The notes under the pieces are model-generated. The model was given only the letters and a program-made list of their open reading frames with translations. It was not told where the DNA came from and searched no databases. From UBA1672 sp963977495 (lineage in GTDB: Bacteria > Pseudomonadota > Alphaproteobacteria > Micavibrionales > Micavibrionaceae), in contig CAXBOT010000007.1 in assembly GCA_963977495.1 (NCBI GenBank), positions 1 to 64,000 of the forward strand: a DNA stretch of 64,000 bases, in the 5' to 3' direction. This document shows, in pieces, positions 61,453-64,000 of this stretch (its first letter is position 1; each line of letters starts with the position of its first letter). The position numbers were made by a program, and so were the translations under genes.

Positions 61453-63384
61453 TTATATGGATTTTCTGCGTGTGATTAAATCATCGACGACACTTGGATC
61501 TGCCAGTGTTGAGATATCGCCCAAATCATCATATTGACCTGCGGCGATCTTGCGCAAAATGCGGCGCATGATTTTACCTGAACGCGTTTTGGGCAGGGCA
61601 GGCGTGAACATTATGATATCGGGTTTGGCAATCGGCCCAATCATATCGCGTACCGTCTGGATGATTTCGGCTTTTGTGCTCGCTTCATCGCCCTTATGTG
61701 TGTTTTTCAACGTGACATAGGCGAAAATAGCTTGCCCCTTAATGTCATGCGGTATGCCGACAACGGCACTTTCTGCAACGTCCGTATGTTCGTCTATGGC
61801 GTTTTCAATCTCGGCAGTGCCCATACGGTGCCCAGAAATATTCAAAACGTCATCAGTGCGCCCTGTAATCCAGTAATAGCCATCTTCATCACGCCGCGCA
61901 CCGTCGCCGCTGAAATAATATCCGGGGTAATCGGCAAAATACGTTTGCTCGAAGCGCTGCGGGTCATTGTAAATGCCGCGCATTTGCCCCGGCCATGAAT
62001 CTTTGAAGCACAAAACACCTTCTGCCGCGCCGCTGGCGACTTTACCATCCTGATCCAGCAAAACAGGCTGGACACCGAAAAACGGAAGTGTCGCCGATCC
62101 GGGCTTGAGAGGGAAAGTGACCAGAGGGGTCAGCATGTGCCCGCCGGTTTCAGTTTGCCACCATGTGTCAATAATCGGGCATCGCTTGCCCCCGACGACA
62201 TCGTGATACCATTCCCATGCTTCTTTATTGATGGGCTCCCCGACAGTGCCGAGAACGCGCAATGATTTACGGCTGGTGCATGTGACCTTGTCATCGCCTG
62301 CTGCCAACAAAGAGCGTATCGCAGTCGGTGCGGTATAGAAAATGCTGACCTGATGCTTGTCGATAATTTGCCAAAAGCGCGACGCATCGGGATAGTTCGG
62401 AACGCCTTCGAAAATCAAAGAGATTGCCCCGTTCGATAGCGGGCCATAAATGATATAGGAATGTCCGGTAATCCAGCCAACATCGGCAGAGCACCAATAA
62501 ACTTCGCCTGCGTGGTAATCAAACACAGTTTCAAAGGTCAGGTTTGTATAAACCATATACCCGCCTGTGGTGTGCATCACGCCTTTAGGCTGGCCTGTTG
62601 AGCCGGATGTATACAGGATAAAGAGTGGATCTTCGGCGTTCATCGGCTCACACGGGCATTCACTATCTTGTGATTCAACAATATCGTGCCACCAGACATC
62701 ATGCTTTTCGTTCCACGCAACATCCGCGCCTGTACGTTTAAGCACAATCACAGTATGCACATTCAGGCAGGCTTTAACCGCTTCGTCTGTGTTGTGTTTC
62801 AGTGGGATGGTTTTGTTGCTGCGATAGGCTTCGTCAGAGGTGATAACAATGTTGGATTGGCAATCCAGAATACGCTTTTTCAAGCTCTCGGGCGAAAATC
62901 CGCCAAAGACAACTGAATGGATGGCACCAATGCGCGCGCAGGCCAATATGGCATAGACTGTTTCCACGACCATAGGCATATAAATTGTAACGCGGTCGCC
63001 TTTTTTCACGCCGCGTTCCTTCAGGGCGTTGGCAACCTTGCATACTTCTTCTTTGAGTTCTCCATAGGTGATTTTTCTGGACTCTTCAGGGTTGTTCCCT
63101 TCAAAAATCAGCGCCGTTGATGTCATTTTATCGGGCAAATGGCGGTCAACGCAGTTATAGCAGGCGTTTAAAATGCCATCTTCGTACCATTTAATGGAAA
63201 CGGGGCTTTCAAAGCTTACATTTTTGATGATTGTGGGTTTTTCAAACCAGTCAAGGCGTTCGGCTTGCGTGGCCCAGAACGCATTCGGGTCGGTAATCGA
63301 TTCCTTATACGTGGCCTTGTAATCGTCGAAAGAAAAATGTGCGCGTCTTTTGATATCATCCGAAGGTTTGAAAACATCGCTCAT
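61453..63384 (-). CDS. acs: Acetyl-CoA synthetase
   Basis: Makes acetyl-CoA from acetate, ATP and CoA through acetyl-AMP (643 residues). AMP-binding motifs: LFILYTSGSTGQPKGVMHTTGG (P-loop), WWQTETGG (acyl-pocket Trp), YYFSGDGARRDEDGYYWITGRTDD (hinge) and PKTRSGKIMRR with the catalytic, acetylatable Lys604. Length and order match Acs. It starts 15 nt after gpsA and precedes the CDGSH gene, so these three likely form one transcript. In many bacteria Acs is controlled by Lys acetylation; no partner gene is here. Confidence 0.97.
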   Translation of the reverse strand: MSDVFKPSDDIKRRAHFSFDDYKATYKESITDPNAFWATQAERLDWFEKPTIIKNVSFESPVSIKWYEDGILNACYNCVDRHLPDKMTSTALIFEGNNPEESRKITYGELKEEVCKVANALKERGVKKGDRVTIYMPMVVETVYAILACARIGAIHSVVFGGFSPESLKKRILDCQSNIVITSDEAYRSNKTIPLKHNTDEAVKACLNVHTVIVLKRTGADVAWNEKHDVWWHDIVESQDSECPCEPMNAEDPLFILYTSGSTGQPKGVMHTTGGYMVYTNLTFETVFDYHAGEVYWCSADVGWITGHSYIIYGPLSNGAISLIFEGVPNYPDASRFWQIIDKHQVSIFYTAPTAIRSLLAAGDDKVTCTSRKSLRVLGTVGEPINKEAWEWYHDVVGGKRCPIIDTWWQTETGGHMLTPLVTFPLKPGSATLPFFGVQPVLLDQDGKVASGAAEGVLCFKDSWPGQMRGIYNDPQRFEQTYFADYPGYYFSGDGARRDEDGYYWITGRTDDVLNISGHRMGTAEIENAIDEHTDVAESAVVGIPHDIKGQAIFAYVTLKNTHKGDEASTKAEIIQTVRDMIGPIAKPDIIMFTPALPKTRSGKIMRRILRKIAAGQYDDLGDISTLADPSVVDDLITRRKSI

Positions 63385-63399
63385 GACGAAGCCTTTCCG

Positions 63400-64000
63400 T
63401 TATTCATGCCCAATAGGACGATTCAACATCTCCTGCAAGACTTCGTCAAGGGATAAGCCTTCGTTTAGACATTTATGAACAGCCAGACAGATGGGCATTT
63501 CTACGTCATATTTTTCGGCTAACTTTATAGCCGATTTGGCTGTGTGCACCCCTTCGGTTACAGATTGGCGACTGCTCATGATCTCTGCCAATGTCTGACC
63601 TTGCCCCAAGGCAAAGCCGAGCGAAAAGTTACGGGATTGTTCGGATGAGCATGTCAGCATTAAATCACCAACGCCGCACAGCCCCATAAAGGTGTCTTGC
63701 TGCGCGCCCATGGCGACGCCTAATCGGGATATTTCGGCCAAGCCTCTGGTGACAAGGCTTGCACGGGCGCTTTCGCCCATATCTAGCCCTTTTGCAATGC
63801 CGCAGGCGATGGCGATGACGTTCTTCAAAGCCCCTGCAAGCTGCGCGCCGATTTTATCGTTGGATAAATAGGGGCGAAAATGCGGGCTGGCCAAAATATT
63901 TTGCAGGGTCTTGCCCATCGCGTCATCCGGGCAAGCCAATGTTGTGGCTGCGGGCTTTGCGCGCGCAATTTCATGGGCGAAGTTAGGACCTGTTAAAATG
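63400..64000 (-). CDS. gpsA: Glycerol-3-phosphate dehydrogenase [NAD(P)+], 5' end outside window
   Basis: C-terminal about 200 residues of GpsA, which makes sn-glycerol-3-phosphate for phospholipids. The frame is open to the right edge and reads ILTGPNFAHEIARAKPAA before the first internal start, so the TTG at 63939 is not the real start. Signatures: GALKNVIAIACGIAKGLDMG (catalytic Lys), LCGVGDLMLTCSSEQSRNF and VTEGVHTAKSA. The N-terminal Rossmann domain lies beyond the window. Confidence 0.94.
   Translation of the reverse strand, partial: ILTGPNFAHEIARAKPAATTLACPDDAMGKTLQNILASPHFRPYLSNDKIGAQLAGALKNVIAIACGIAKGLDMGESARASLVTRGLAEISRLGVAMGAQQDTFMGLCGVGDLMLTCSSEQSRNFSLGFALGQGQTLAEIMSSRQSVTEGVHTAKSAIKLAEKYDVEMPICLAVHKCLNEGLSLDEVLQEMLNRPIGHE

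Noticed and set aside
1..64000. CRISPR array, insertion sequence, prophage or integrase
   Set aside because: No short regularly spaced repeats, transposase motifs or phage genes were seen; the only long repeats are inside the adhesin gene.

Overview
The window reads as a continuous piece of an alphaproteobacterial chromosome of moderate, A+T-leaning composition. Four things point to Alphaproteobacteria: a circularly permuted two-piece tmRNA gene, a GapR/DUF2312 protein, an SspB of the alphaproteobacterial type, and the thyA-folA-hflK-hflC-degQ / miaA-ilvB-ilvN-ilvC neighbourhoods. The genus cannot be fixed from the sequence. An IcmL/DotI-like protein and several unknown soluble proteins with HExxH motifs fit a Micavibrio-like or other environmental lineage, but that is a guess.

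Layout. 1-11 kb: the 3' part of a giant repeat adhesin with a von Willebrand A domain and RTX tail, then its complete type I exporter (TolC-like, LapB/LssB-like ABC, HlyD-like). 11-16 kb: a SpoIIAA-like protein, thrS, an unknown gene, infC (with an AUU start) and a CvpA-like gene. 16-23 kb: purF, a frameshifted mscS, a membrane protein, and der-bamB-yfgM (outer-membrane assembly and ribosome biogenesis). 23-36 kb: cell-wall enzymes (L,D-transpeptidase, AmiC-type amidase), small lipoproteins and membrane proteins, a formyltransferase, an orphan FlgC-like protein, a TPR-methyltransferase, two EamA transporters flanking an unusual subtilase-like gene, and a divergent HxlR regulator/pirin pair.

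36-44 kb: branched-chain amino-acid biosynthesis on the minus strand, ilvB-(membrane protein)-ilvN-(lipoprotein)-ilvC. It is preceded by a 27-codon leader peptide packed with Val/Leu/Ile codons and a rho-independent terminator, a textbook-style attenuator. Upstream of it lies about 670 bp without a convincing gene, holding a terminator-like hairpin, a near-palindromic pair of DnaA boxes, an A+T tract and a G10 run. Then come miaA and a third EamA transporter.

45-53 kb: degQ-hflC-hflK (membrane protein quality control), divergent mrp (Fe-S carrier), folA, an unknown HExxH protein and thyA (folate/dTMP synthesis). 53-57 kb: ssrA with an unusually long degradation tag, sspB (the adaptor that delivers such tagged proteins to ClpXP), an alpha/beta hydrolase and tRNA-Arg(CCG). 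57-64 kb: unknown secreted proteins, an HExxH protein, an ABC1-family kinase, an IcmL-like protein, a GapR-like protein, and a minus-strand gpsA-acs-CDGSH set cut by the right window edge.

The points most worth following are the ilvB attenuator, the long internally repeated tmRNA tag beside sspB, the two nearly identical 1.4-kb blocks in the adhesin, the single-base frameshift in mscS, and the unexplained region at 42.4-43.1 kb. Gene packing is tight: several convergent pairs overlap at their stop codons.
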